From the NCBI GenBank assembly GCA_020072565.1, contig JAIQGI010000019.1, positions 179,473-243,472 on the forward strand: a DNA stretch of 64,000 nucleotides. Direction: 5' to 3'. Positions 54,979 through 64,000 of this stretch are shown here, one piece after another. This DNA comes from Terriglobia bacterium (lineage in GTDB: Bacteria; Acidobacteriota; UBA6911). The stretch's first letter is position 1. The number at the start of each line of letters is the position of its first letter. The notes under the pieces are model-generated. The model searched no databases, had not been told where the DNA came from, and saw only the letters and a list, made by a program, of their open reading frames with translations. The translations under genes were made by a program, and so were the position numbers.

Positions 54979-55008
54979 TTGTCTTTTGCTGAAAAAAAGC
55001 TATACAAT
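54979..55008 (+). promoter_or_regulatory. Sigma-70-like promoter for the M61 peptidase gene
   Basis: TTGTCT (54979-54984) and TATACA (55001-55006, or TACAAT at 55003-55008) are spaced by 16 or 18 bases, in an AT-rich stretch about 80 bases before the peptidase start. The local composition differs from the GC-rich surroundings. Confidence 0.4.
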
Positions 55009-55090
55009 CCGGACACGATATCGGATTCGTCGCCGAAACTCATGCGGTCAGGACAGGCGCCACCGTTTTTCTTCGTCGAAAGGGGACGAT

Positions 55091-56905
55091 ATGAGGAACC
55101 GAGCCCGACTTGCCATCCTGTGTGCCTTGCTCCTTCTCGCCACAACGTTCGCCTCAAGCCAGAGGCCGGTGGGAACGATGGCATTCACCGTCTCCATGGA
55201 GCAGCCGAGCACCCATACATATCATGTGGTGTTCCGCTGCGAGGGGCTCCGGGGTGCGACGCAGGATTTCAGGATGCCCGTCTGGTCGCCCGGGTATTAC
55301 GGGATCAGGGATTTCGCCAGAAACGTGCAGAACTTCCGCGCCGAAGACGGCCGGGGAACGGAACTCAAGTGGGAGAAGGCGGCCAACGCCTGGAAGGTGC
55401 AGACCGACAATACTCCGGTGGTCAACGTGACCTATGATGTGCTGGCCACGTCCACGTTTGTGACCGACCCGTACCTGGGGGAAGACCGGGGTTACATCGT
55501 GGGAACCGGCGTCTTCATGTACGTCGCCGGCCAGGTCGCGCACCCGGTGACCGTCGAGATCAAGCTGAATCCGGCATGGTCATCGATCGCAACCGGCCTC
55601 GATCCCGTCTCGCCGGGAACCCCGAACACGGTGACGGCCCCGGACTTCGATGTCCTGTACGACAGCCCGATCCTGATGGGGAATCTGGATTCCCTGCCGC
55701 CGTTTGAGATCAAGGGCGTTCCTCATTATTTCATCGGCTTCAAGCTGGGGAACAACTTCAACCGCGAGCAATTCATGCAGAACTTGAAAGCGGTCGTCGC
55801 GCAGGGCATCGCGGTCATCGGCGAAATCCCGTACAAGCATTACACGTTCCTGGGCATCGGTTCCGGTGCGGGCGGCATCGAACATCTGAACTCCACGACC
55901 GTCCCATTCACGGGCAATCCTGGGCTGGATACGAAGGCGGGCGCGAACCGCACGCTGAACTTCCTGGCGCACGAGTATTTCCATAATTACAACGTGAAAC
56001 GCATCCGTCCGATCGCGCTCGGGCCATTCGATTATGACAGGGCCAACCTGACCAACATGCTCTGGGTATCGGAGGGCTTCACCTCCTATTACGAGTACCT
56101 GATGGTGGCGCGTGCCGGATTCATGAATCAGGAGGAACTCCTCGACAATTTCCGCAAGGACATTGGCGCTTACGAAAACAATACCGGGCATCTCTTTCAG
56201 TCCGCGACCCAGTCGAGCTGGGACAGCTGGACCCAGGGGCCGTTCGGCGGCCGGGGCAGGACCGGCATCGTCAAATCGATCTCCTATTACAGCAAGGGTT
56301 CCGCGTTGGGACTGCTGCTCGACTTCAAGATCCGCCATGAGACGAGAGACCAGCAGTCACTCGACACCGTCATGCAGACGCTCTACCAGAAATACTACAA
56401 GCAGCTCCAACGCGGCTGGACCGACGAGGAGTTCCGGGCGGCCTGCGAAGCCGTCGCCGGCGTTTCGCTGAAAGAGGTCTTCGACTACGCCTCGACGACA
56501 ATGGACATCGACTATAACAAGTATCTCGGCTACGCAGGCCTGGAACTGGAGAAACCGGTCGAACTGCCTGACTCCTATCTCGGAGCGGTTGTCGAGGACG
56601 TGAACGGCAAGCCCATCATTTCGGCGATCGAGGGGGACTCTCCCGCCCGGCAGGCCAACCTGGCCACGAACGATGAGATCAGGGCGCTGGACGGCACCAG
56701 GGTCGACGCCACGGCCTTGAACGCGGCCATCGCTGCCACAAAGCCGGGGGACAAAATCAAGCTCGCCGTGACCCGCGCCGGCAAGGATATCGAGGTCGAG
56801 GTCACTCTCGGGCACAAAATGCAGCGGAGTTTCAAGATCCTGCCGATTGCCAACCCGGATGCGCTGCAATCCTCGATTCTCAAGGATTGGATGAGGGCGA
56901 GGTAA
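55091..56905 (+). CDS. Exported M61-family (glycyl aminopeptidase) with PDZ domain
   Basis: 604 residues from an ATG with AAAGGGGA upstream; signal peptide LAILCALLLLATTFAS. After an N-terminal beta domain (about 30 to 200) comes the catalytic core with HExxH (FLAHEYFHNYNVKRIRP) and a downstream Glu ligand (WVSEGFTSYYEYL), as in thermolysin-type M61 enzymes. The C-terminal 90 residues form a PDZ domain (VNGKPIISAIEGDSPARQA, IRALDGTRVD). Length is normal for the family. It probably trims N-terminal glycine or alanine from peptides outside the cytoplasm. The glycosidase gene starts 28 bases after its stop. Confidence 0.92.
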   Translation: MRNRARLAILCALLLLATTFASSQRPVGTMAFTVSMEQPSTHTYHVVFRCEGLRGATQDFRMPVWSPGYYGIRDFARNVQNFRAEDGRGTELKWEKAANAWKVQTDNTPVVNVTYDVLATSTFVTDPYLGEDRGYIVGTGVFMYVAGQVAHPVTVEIKLNPAWSSIATGLDPVSPGTPNTVTAPDFDVLYDSPILMGNLDSLPPFEIKGVPHYFIGFKLGNNFNREQFMQNLKAVVAQGIAVIGEIPYKHYTFLGIGSGAGGIEHLNSTTVPFTGNPGLDTKAGANRTLNFLAHEYFHNYNVKRIRPIALGPFDYDRANLTNMLWVSEGFTSYYEYLMVARAGFMNQEELLDNFRKDIGAYENNTGHLFQSATQSSWDSWTQGPFGGRGRTGIVKSISYYSKGSALGLLLDFKIRHETRDQQSLDTVMQTLYQKYYKQLQRGWTDEEFRAACEAVAGVSLKEVFDYASTTMDIDYNKYLGYAGLELEKPVELPDSYLGAVVEDVNGKPIISAIEGDSPARQANLATNDEIRALDGTRVDATALNAAIAATKPGDKIKLAVTRAGKDIEVEVTLGHKMQRSFKILPIANPDALQSSILKDWMRAR

Positions 56906-56933
56906 CCGTCAATTCATGCCGCGAGGTGATCTC

Positions 56934-58517
56934 ATGAGGATTTCAAACCGTTTTATCGGCCTGTCCCTCTTTTTGATCAGCGCTGCTGTCTCGACAGCGA
57001 TCCCGAGAGAGCCGGCAAAGCATGCCTCCGGCGTCGCCACTGCGGATGCCATGCAGACGGCTGCGGGCGTGTATGACGTCCGTGCCTATGGCGCCGCGGG
57101 AGACGGCAAGACGCTTGACACCCCGGCCGTCGACAAGGCAATCGATGCGGCGGTCGCGGCAGGAGGCGGCACGGTCCGCTTCCCGGCCGGAAAGTACCTG
57201 TGCTACACGATTCACCTGAAAAGCAACGTCGCGTTGTACCTCGATCAGGGCGCCACGATCCTGGCCGACGATCCGCCGCCGGAAGGCGGCAGCGGCGGGT
57301 ACGACCCGGCCGAGCCGAACCAGTGGGACAAGTTTCAGGACTTCGGCCACAGCCACTGGCACAACAGCCTGATTTGGGGCGAAGGAATCGAGAACGTGTC
57401 CATTCTCGGACCGGGGCTGATTGATGGCAAAGGCCTGATTCGTGGAGACAGTCCGCGCGCGGGCGTGGGCGACAAGGCGATCGCTCTCAAGCTGTGCCGC
57501 AACGTCATCCTGCGCGACTTCTCGATTTTTCGCGGCGGCCACTTCGGCATCCTGGCGACCGGCGTGGACAACCTCACGATCGACAACCTCAAGATCGACA
57601 CCAACCGCGACGGGTTCAACGTCGACTGCTGCCGCAACGTCCGGATCTCCAACTGCAGCATCAATTCGCCGACCGACGACGGCATCTGCCTGAAGAGTTC
57701 GTATGGACTCGGTTTCGCGCGCGCGACGGAAAACGTGACCATCACCAATTGCCAGGTCAGCGGCTACGAGGCAGGCAGCTTCCTGGACGGCAGTTACCGC
57801 CGCAGCGAAAAAGGGTCCCGCACCGGGCGCATCAAGTTCGGCACCGAGTCCAACGGCGGCTTCAAGAACATCACGATCAGCAACTGCGTTTTCGATTATT
57901 GCTGCGGGCTCGCGCTGGAAACGGTCGACGGCGGATTGCTCGAAGATGTCTCGATCACGAACATAACCATGCGCGATGTCGTGAATGCTCCGATTTTCCT
58001 GCGGCTGGGGAGCCGCATGCGCGGCCCCGAGGGCACGCCGATCGGCGCGTTGCGCCGGGTGCTCCTCAGCAACATCGTCGTTTACAATGCCGATCCACGT
58101 TACGGCTCGATCATCAGCGGGATCCCCGGCCATGACATCGAGGATGTGAAGCTGCGCAACATCCGGATCTTCTGCCGGGGCGGCGGCACGAGGGAGCAGG
58201 CGGCGCTGGAGCCACCCGAAAACGAAAAATCCTATCCCGAGCCGTCGATGTTCGGCCAGATCCCGGCCTATGGATTCTTCATCCGGCATGTGAAGGATAT
58301 CGAGTTCAATGACGTTGAAGTTCGCTACCTGAACGAGGATCTGCGGCCCGCGTTTATTCTCAACGACGTGCGGGGTGCTGATTTCCTGCACGCCCTGGCG
58401 ATGCACGCGCAGGATGTGCCGACATTCGTGCTCAGGAACGTCGAGAATTTCAGCACCCATCAGTGCGGACTCCTGCCCGACACCCGGCTCGACCGCGTCG
58501 ACCAGAAGAAGTTCTGA
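56934..58517 (+). CDS. Exported glycoside hydrolase family 28-like (polygalacturonase fold)
   Basis: 527 residues from the ATG at 56934 (GAGGTGATC upstream), with a signal peptide (FIGLSLFLISAAVSTA). The pectate-lyase-type beta helix starts at YDVRAYGAAGDGKTLDTPAV and AAGGGTVRFPAGKY. Catalytic Asp residues are visible in DTNRDGFNVD and NSPTDDGICLKSS, as in the NTD and DD motifs of GH28. The GHG motif is not conserved (SGYEAGSFLDG), and RIKF replaces RIK(T/S), so the substrate may differ from pectin. It probably shares a transcript with the M61 gene. Confidence 0.88.
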   Translation: MRISNRFIGLSLFLISAAVSTAIPREPAKHASGVATADAMQTAAGVYDVRAYGAAGDGKTLDTPAVDKAIDAAVAAGGGTVRFPAGKYLCYTIHLKSNVALYLDQGATILADDPPPEGGSGGYDPAEPNQWDKFQDFGHSHWHNSLIWGEGIENVSILGPGLIDGKGLIRGDSPRAGVGDKAIALKLCRNVILRDFSIFRGGHFGILATGVDNLTIDNLKIDTNRDGFNVDCCRNVRISNCSINSPTDDGICLKSSYGLGFARATENVTITNCQVSGYEAGSFLDGSYRRSEKGSRTGRIKFGTESNGGFKNITISNCVFDYCCGLALETVDGGLLEDVSITNITMRDVVNAPIFLRLGSRMRGPEGTPIGALRRVLLSNIVVYNADPRYGSIISGIPGHDIEDVKLRNIRIFCRGGGTREQAALEPPENEKSYPEPSMFGQIPAYGFFIRHVKDIEFNDVEVRYLNEDLRPAFILNDVRGADFLHALAMHAQDVPTFVLRNVENFSTHQCGLLPDTRLDRVDQKKF

Positions 58518-58522
58518 TCTGA

Positions 58523-58915
58523 AAGGCAATAGATTATGGGTATGAACAGGCGGCGTGGGGCAACGAAGTGACGCCAAATCCGCCGGCGGGAGCGGTGTTC
58601 ACCTACTCCGTAGGACAGACCCTGCCGGCCGACACCAAGCTGGTGGTGACCATAACCGACGACACCGGTAAGCAGGTGCGCCGGCTCGATCAAATCCCGA
58701 GCGAGAACCGCCAGGCGGCGCCGCAAGAACTTCCGAAGGCTGCCGGCGCAGGTGCTGCCGCTGGCGCGCAGATCGGTCGTGGCCGCGGTGGCGCGCCTGC
58801 TGTCGAGCCGGGCCGCTACACCGCGACACTCGGCAAACTGACGGGCGACACCCTTACGCCGATCGGCAAGCCGCATTCGTTCATGGTCGTGCCGCTGCCG
58901 GCAAAGAACTGGTAG
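58523..58915 (+). pseudogene. C-terminal fragment of a large protein, remnant copy 2
   Basis: The frame after a TGA at 58520 reads YGYEQAAWGNEVTPNPPAGA, then VFTYSVGQTLPADTKLVVTI, a Gly/Ala/Arg-rich patch, and ends GRYTATLGKLTGDTLTPIG...VPLPAKNW. NPPAGAVFTYSV followed by a beta-strand domain is how BNR/VPS10-type acidobacterial proteins end. The roughly 800 upstream residues such proteins need are absent: the glycosidase gene ends 5 bases before. It is a 5'-truncated gene. A GTG at 58568 could start a 115-residue product, but no ribosome-binding site supports it. Confidence 0.6.
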
Positions 58916-58934
58916 CAGCAGCCCGCGAAGGATT

Positions 58935-58994
58935 AACGCAGAGGACGCCTGGAGTTCGGAATTGAGCCTGTCAAAGCTCGGCGCCCTCTGCGTT
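58935..58994. repeat. Inverted intergenic repeat of the CGCAGAGG family
   Basis: AACGCAGAGGACGCC and GGCGCCCTCTGCGTT are inverted copies with one mismatch, 30 bases apart. The arm resembles sequence at 60431-60458 (AACGCAGAGGGCGCGGAG) and near 41447-41475 and 14955-14998, so it belongs to a dispersed family in this genome. Confidence 0.5.
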
Positions 58995-59050
58995 GAGCTC
59001 TTCAGCTTCAACCTGTTGATAGTCATGAAACAAAGTGACAGAAAGGCCCT

Positions 59051-60394
59051 ATGGCTGCTCTTCAATTCGACCCAGAGAAGTTGGGGCAGATCCCCGGACC
59101 GCGCTCTCTGGCCCTGATGGAGCGGCGGCAGAAAGTGATGCCGCGCGGGATCTACAGCTACCACTCGATCTTTGTTCAACGCGGACAGGGAGCGCTATGG
59201 CAGGACGTGGACGGCAATGTGTTCATCGATTTTGCCGGCGGCCTGGGCTGCCTGAACGCGGGCAACAGCCCCGAAGACGTAGTGGCCGCGGTCCATGAGC
59301 AGGCGGATCGATTCCTGTTTTCGTGCGCGCACGTCGCCATGCACGAGCCCTATCTGGCCCTGATCGAGAAGCTCGTCGGATACCTTCCCGGAGCAGGTCC
59401 GAAAAAGGGGATGCTGGTGAACAGCGGCGCGGAGGCGGTGGAAAATGCCGTCAAGCTGGCCCGCGCCTTCACCAGGCGGCAAGCGGTCATAACCTTCCAG
59501 AACTCATTCCACGGCCGGACTCTGATGGCGCTCGCGCTTACGAGCAAAACCAGGACGTACAAGGCCGGTTTCGGGCCGTTTCCTCCGGAAGTGTATCGGC
59601 TCCCGTATGCCTATTGCTATCGCTGCCCTATTTCGCGCGCATATCCTGCCTGCGACGTCGCCTGTGCGGATCTGTTGGCAGAGGCCTTCGAGAACCAGGT
59701 CGCATCCGGCGACGTCGCGGCACTGATCGTGGAGCCCGTGCAGGGCGAGGGTGGATTCATTGTCCCACCTGCAGAATACCTGCCCAGGATCGAGCGCATC
59801 TGCCGGCGCCACAGGATTCTCTTTGTCGTGGACGAGGTGCAGACAGGCTTCGCGCGAACCGGCGCCATGTTTGCCTTTCAGCAGCTTGGCCTGGAACCTG
59901 ATCTGGTCGTCATGTCGAAATCGCTCGCCGGCGGCCTGCCGCTCAGCGCGGTGCTGGGGCGCGAGGAAATCCTCGACACCCCGCAAGTGGGAGGACTCGG
60001 AGGAACATTCGGCGGAAATCCGGTATGCTGCGCTGCGGCTCTCAAGGTGATCGAGAAAATCGAGCGCGAGAACCTGTGCGGGCGGGCTTCACGAATCGGC
60101 GAGCAGATCCGGGCCCGCGCCGGGCAATGGCAGGAAAGGAATGGCCGCATCGGTGAGGTCCGCGGCCTCGGCGCGATGGCCGGCATTGAGTTCGTGGAGA
60201 ATCGCACATCCAGGGAGCCGGCTGCCGACTACGTCGCGCGCTTGAAGGCCGAGTGCCTGCGCCGGGGCCTTGTGCTGATTTCCGCGGGAACCAACTCCAA
60301 TGTCATCCGCTTTCTCGTCCCATTGGTAATCGATGACCGGACGCTGCAGCAAGGCCTGGACATCCTGGAAAGCGCCATGAGCGCGCTTGACTGA
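59051..60394 (+). CDS. Class III PLP aminotransferase (4-aminobutyrate aminotransferase-like)
   Basis: 447 residues. VNSGAEAVENAVKLARAFTR and FQNSFHGRTLMALALT bind the PLP phosphate. LIVEPVQGEGGFIVPP and FVVDEVQTGFARTG carry the PLP-contacting Asp, and SKSLAGGLPLSAVLG holds the Schiff-base lysine. An insertion with CYRCPISRAYPACDVAC is typical of the archaeal and acidobacterial GabT-like branch, where the cysteines may bind a metal. Likely substrates are 4-aminobutyrate or other omega-amino acids. The next gene is convergent. Confidence 0.92.
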   Translation: MAALQFDPEKLGQIPGPRSLALMERRQKVMPRGIYSYHSIFVQRGQGALWQDVDGNVFIDFAGGLGCLNAGNSPEDVVAAVHEQADRFLFSCAHVAMHEPYLALIEKLVGYLPGAGPKKGMLVNSGAEAVENAVKLARAFTRRQAVITFQNSFHGRTLMALALTSKTRTYKAGFGPFPPEVYRLPYAYCYRCPISRAYPACDVACADLLAEAFENQVASGDVAALIVEPVQGEGGFIVPPAEYLPRIERICRRHRILFVVDEVQTGFARTGAMFAFQQLGLEPDLVVMSKSLAGGLPLSAVLGREEILDTPQVGGLGGTFGGNPVCCAAALKVIEKIERENLCGRASRIGEQIRARAGQWQERNGRIGEVRGLGAMAGIEFVENRTSREPAADYVARLKAECLRRGLVLISAGTNSNVIRFLVPLVIDDRTLQQGLDILESAMSALD

Positions 60395-60430
60395 GGCAGT
60401 TCCGATTATATTGGTGAAAGGCAAAAGAAA

Positions 60431-60458
60431 AACGCAGAGGGCGCGGAGAGCGCAGAGA
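60431..60458. repeat. Copy of the CGCAGAGG intergenic repeat
   Basis: AACGCAGAGGGCGCGGAGAG followed by CGCAGAG lies between the aminotransferase and kinase genes, and is partly self-complementary with TCTGCG a few bases later. It shares its core with the repeat at 58935-58994. Confidence 0.4.
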
Positions 60459-60489
60459 ATTCATCTGCGTCGGGCTTTTGAGGCTTGGC

Positions 60490-63444
60490 TTATCGCAGCT
60501 TCGCGTATTCCTCCCTGGCTCGCTGGAGGATGGGGAGGTCGGAGTCGGCGTCTTTCCAGAGGGCCAGGAAGTCCTGGTACGCGGTGCGGGCATTGGCATT
60601 GTCCCCCTGCCGCGCATAGGCTCGGGCGAGACCAAGACGAGCAAGCGCCCGAACCGGTGCCGCCATTTTGAAGTGGGAGGCGGAAGAGAGGAGCTTCCGG
60701 AACTCGACTAATGCCTGCGCTGCAGAGTTCTCCATCAGGTACGCTTCCGCGTTGCGGTAGATCACTTCGGGGGCGCCGCGTTCATAAGGCTGCGCCGCCT
60801 CCAGGTCGACAATGATACGCGCAGGATCGGTATCGATATAACTCCGGATGATCGGCAGCTCTACCGCATTGATCATCGTACCCTTGGGGTACTGCTCATG
60901 TAGCTGTTTCGCGAGTTTCTCCGCTTGTGCCCGATCGCCGGCCGCTGCCAGGACCGCGGCGGCAGGACCGGTATTCAGTCCGCCGCTGTCGAGTTGGAGG
61001 GCGGCCGAGACTTGCCGGCGCGCCTGGTCGGCATTGCCGAAGAGCGCTTCCGCACCAGCCAGGTCGAGCAGGTGAATGGCTGCTCTCTGCCTATGGCCGT
61101 TCAGCTTCGCCATTTCGCCGGCTCTGGCATAGAGCGCGCGTGCCTGCCTCAGTTTGCCTGCGTAAGCCGAGGTTGCAGCCTCGGAAGCAACGAACACGTC
61201 TTCAGACGGCTTCCCGCGTGCCCAGTCCAACTGCGCCTGCATACCCCGGCCGTCGTTGCGCGCGAATGCAATGAAGTACTTAAAGAAATGAAAACTCTGG
61301 TCTTCCAGCTTGCGCGTCGCGGCCTGCGCAATAATCGCCTCGGCCTCGTCGTAGCGTCCGAGGGAAATGAAATCAGCGCCGAGGTTCACATAGGAGAGCA
61401 AGTGATCCGGTTCGAGCCGCATCGCCTCCTGCGCCTTCTCCAGAGCCTTCTCAAACTGCCCCTGATCGCCGTAGATCACTCCCGTATTCAGCACGGGCGT
61501 GAAGTCGCGCGGGTAAGTCTTCGCCCAGAGATCGTAGGCCTCGAGAGCCTTGTCCAACTCGAAGGTCACGAACTCATAGTAGTGAGAGCTGAGGTAGAAT
61601 TTCTCGAGCTCGCTCACGCGGTTCTTGAGCTCGAAAGCCTTCCTGGTATATTCCTGGCTCAATCCGGCATCGCCGATATTGAAGTAAATCGTGCCCAGTC
61701 GCGCATAGGCAAGCGCAAAGTTCGGATCCAACTCGACCGCCCGCTTGTAAAAGGGTATGGATTCCTCGTCGCCGACTTTCTGCCGTTGCTCTTCACCCAG
61801 AGTGTAATTCCTGAGCGCTTCGAGCGATGACGTGGTGGCCTCGTCGAGAGGCTTGTCGAGCTTGGCGACCGATGCCAGCGATTCACCCAGTTTCTCGCGC
61901 AGGTGTGTGGCCGCCTGGCCGAGCGACGCCAGAACTTTCTCCTTTTTGTCGCTCTGCTGCTGGTCCTGCGCGATCGTTTCACCCGTAGCGGAGTTTGCAG
62001 CCGCCAGGGTCACAACATAGGCGCTGCCGAGTTGGGCAATGCTGCCGATGATGACAGCCTTGGCGTGGACGCGCTGCGCCAGGTCGCGAGCCACATCGGT
62101 GGTGAGCCGCTCGTCGGCTGCACGGCCCATCATCTTGAGCGTGGACCGGATACGGGGATCCGAAACAATGCTGACATAGGGTGACTGCCGCAGAGACACC
62201 GCGAGCGCCTGCTCGAGCGTGCCGTCAAAGACCGGATCTCCAGTCGCGTTGATGAAATCGGCCAGCACCACCGAGTCGCGCCCGTTGAAGGCGTGCACGT
62301 GGTGCGAGTAGACAGAGAAGCCGACGGCTGCCACCGCGATGATGGCTGCGGCGATCCCGCCCAACCACCATTTCCGGCTTCGGGAACCGGCGGCGTGCCC
62401 GGCGGCGGCAGACAAACCAGGCGCCGGAGGTGGCGCGGGAAGATTTCGGGGAATCACCCGGCGTACGGCAACCGGCGCGGCAGCCGAATCGACGGCGGCG
62501 ATGGTCGCCGGAGCGGCATCCGGAGTGGAACTTGTTGCAGCGGTCGTCGGACGCACCCCCGACCGGTTTGCGTCACTGTCGCGCTTCATTCGTTTCAGGT
62601 CGGCGCGGATGTCGGCGGCGTGCTGGTAGCGCAGCTCGCGATCCTTTTCCAGCGCTTTATTGATGATCTCTTCCAGCCTCAACGGCGTTTCCGGATTCAG
62701 CCTCACAGGAGCCACTGGAGCCCGGTTAAGGATGGCCTCGAAGATCACGCCGGACGTATCCCCGCGAAACGGCATGATCCCGGTTGCCATTTCATAAAGC
62801 ACGGCGCCAAAGCTGAACAGATCCGTTCGGGTGTCCAGTTCCTTGCCCTTCACCTGTTCCGGCGACATGTACGCCACCGTCCCCACCGTGGCGCCGGGAC
62901 TCGTCAGGTGAATCTCGGCCGTGGTGGTCGTGGCATCCACCTAGTTTTCCGCCCCGCTTCCCTGCCTGCGCTGCGGTACGGGCTTCGCCAATCCGAAATC
63001 GAGGATCTTGATGTGGCCCCGTTTGGTTAGGAACAGGTTGGCCGGTTTGATGTCGCGATGGATAATTCCTCCGGCATGGGCCGCATCCAGAGCATCTGCG
63101 ATCTCGATGCCGAGGTCGAGCAGCTGATCAACCTCAAGCGGTTTGCCCGTGATCATTTGCTTCAGGGTCGAACCTTCGAGCAACTCCATCGCAATGAAGG
63201 GCTGGGGGGCTTCGCAGTTGATCTCGAAGATGGTGCAGATGTTCGGATGGTTCAGCGCCGACGCCGCGCGCGCCTCCTGCTGGAGTCGTTCCAGCGCGAT
63301 GGGGTCCCTTGCCAGGTCCTGGGGCAGGAACTTCAAAGCGACATGCCGGCCGAGCGTCAGGTCCTCGGCCTCGTACAGCACTCCCATGCCGCCGCCGTCC
63401 AGCTTGGACACGATTCGGTAATGTGAGATCGTCGTCCCCACCAT
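60490..63444 (-). pseudogene. Serine/threonine kinase-TPR receptor gene split by an in-frame amber codon
   Basis: Two frames (62941-63444, 167 residues; 60490-62940, 816 residues) are contiguous in one frame and separated by a single TAG (62941-62943). Together they make a typical acidobacterial PknB-like kinase of 984 residues. The first part has [20 protein letters not shown] (ATP lysine), HRDIKPANL and LDFGLAKP; the second continues with [17 protein letters not shown] and [15 protein letters not shown], one transmembrane helix ([19 protein letters not shown]) and about ten TPR-like repeats. The stop falls between the DFG and SPE motifs, so neither product would be an active kinase. The second frame has only a GTG start without a ribosome-binding site. 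Recent nonsense mutation or a sequencing error are both possible. Confidence 0.8.
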
Positions 63445-63581
63445 GTGCCACCCTGTTAAGAATAGTAGGACGGGGTTTGATCCTAGTCAACGAACCGCGC
63501 ACCCCGTTTTCATGGAGCAGAATGGGGTTATCGTCAAGTACTGGCAGGGAAGTCCAGGCGCATGATGACCGGGGCCTGATC

Positions 63582-63829
63582 ACGGGCTGAAGCCCATAAG
63601 CGCTAAGATAGGAATGCTTTTGCCAATAAACGTGGACTTGGACCTAAACCTGGACGTAAACGTGGACCTTTTGAGCGGAGACAAACTCTTGCACGCCCAG
63701 CCTTTATCAGGCTACGGGTCGCTTCTTATCGCTTGCGGCGCAGCAGAGCGTCAAGGTCCACGTCCAAGTCCAAGTCCAAGTCCAGGTCGGGAAAGTGGGT
63801 TAACCTAGCGCTTAAGGGCTGAAGCCCGT
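63582..63829. repeat. Composite palindromic element with inverted hexamer repeats
   Basis: Outer arms: ACGGGCTGAAGCCCATAAG then CGCTA on the left (63582-63605), and TAGCGCTTAAGGGCTGAAG then CCCGT on the right (63806-63829), inverted and nearly identical. Inner arms: about 38 bases of GTGGAC/TTGGAC-type hexamers (63631-63670) and the inverse GTCCAC/GTCCAA run (63753-63788), separated by about 85 bases. The whole could fold into one long hairpin. Translation gives Asp-Leu-Asp runs, which I treat as accidental. The rest of 63445-64000 upstream of the kinase shows no supported gene except the edge fragment. Confidence 0.6.
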
Positions 63830-63914
63830 GCCCTGGAGTTTCTGCATTCAAGACAGAGCCGAGGCCCGAAGACATCTGAGGTAGTCTGTCAAGTATTTTT
63901 GATTTCATGATTCT

Positions 63915-64000
63915 CTATGCGGCCTTGTCAATATAGTCCAAAACCTCGGACCCTTTATTTCGAAGCGATTGGATATGAATCTCTTCGTTGTACATGACAC
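63915..64000 (-). CDS. Possible C-terminus of a gene entering from the window edge
   Basis: On the minus strand the last 27 codons before a TAG at 63915 read MYNEEIHIQSLRNKGSEVLD then YIDKAA, which is protein-like and free of stops to the edge. It could also be a short chance frame. Nothing identifies it. Confidence 0.25.
   Translation of the reverse strand, partial: VMYNEEIHIQSLRNKGSEVLDYIDKAA

Noticed and set aside
56943..58577. Minus-strand frame of 544 codons
   Set aside because: Antisense to the GH28-like gene, which has signal peptide, beta-helix motifs and a ribosome-binding site.
62941..62943. Amber codon in the kinase as a recoded (pyrrolysine) site
   Set aside because: No pyrrolysine genes are visible and kinases have no conserved special residue there; mutation or error is simpler.
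63620..63800. CRISPR-like array in the hexamer-repeat region
   Set aside because: The repeats are 6-base units without unique spacers and occur in inverted orientation.

Overview
The window looks like a GC-rich chromosome fragment of an Acidobacteriota-type bacterium. The support is indirect: an 810-residue MacB/FtsX-type permease of the kind abundant in that phylum, a serine/threonine kinase joined to a TPR sensor, many Tat-exported sugar oxidoreductases and TIM-barrel isomerases, and secreted peptidases of families M14, M16, M24 and M61. No rRNA, tRNA, CRISPR array or intact insertion sequence was seen.

Layout. 0-3 kb: a Tat-exported sugar oxidoreductase/isomerase pair. 2.8-8.1 kb: a DUF2339-type membrane protein, then a respiratory operon of an eight-heme cytochrome c, a four-cluster ferredoxin subunit and an NrfD/PsrC quinone subunit. 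8.2-15 kb: SpoIIE phosphatase, aldo/keto reductase, exported phosphodiesterase, phospholipase-D-like protein and peptidase T. 15-22.5 kb: a second oxidoreductase/isomerase pair, a TonB pair, the permease and a class A beta-lactamase. 22.6-46 kb: peptide and amino-acid scavenging (M14 and M16 peptidases, M24 peptidase, two POT-type transporters, arginase-like protein, class V aminotransferase), a ketopantoate reductase, a LOG protein, an OPA transporter and a transglutaminase fused to a phospholipase-C-like domain.

The most interesting part is 44.7-54.8 kb, all on the minus strand. It holds selA, selD (fused in frame to an AhpD-like domain) and selB, followed by a small membrane protein and a NapH-like iron-sulfur protein. 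On either side are genes whose frames are interrupted only by UGA codons. Upstream is an organomercurial-lyase (MerB)-like gene with two in-frame UGAs, exactly where MerB has its two catalytic cysteines, and each UGA is followed by a hairpin resembling a bacterial SECIS. Downstream, two ORFs in one frame are joined by a single UGA to give a 700-residue membrane protein with a U-G-G-T-C motif, again followed by a hairpin. The small membrane protein ends in C-P-T-UGA with a similar hairpin. I read this as a selenoprotein island carrying its own decoding machinery, built around a double-selenocysteine MerB homologue. No selC (tRNA-Sec) was seen, so it must lie elsewhere if the reading is right.

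54.9-64 kb: M61 peptidase, a family-28 glycoside hydrolase, a class III aminotransferase, and a kinase-TPR gene broken by an in-frame amber codon. Two truncated copies of the same C-terminal domain (53.5 and 58.5 kb) and several palindromic intergenic repeats point to past rearrangement.
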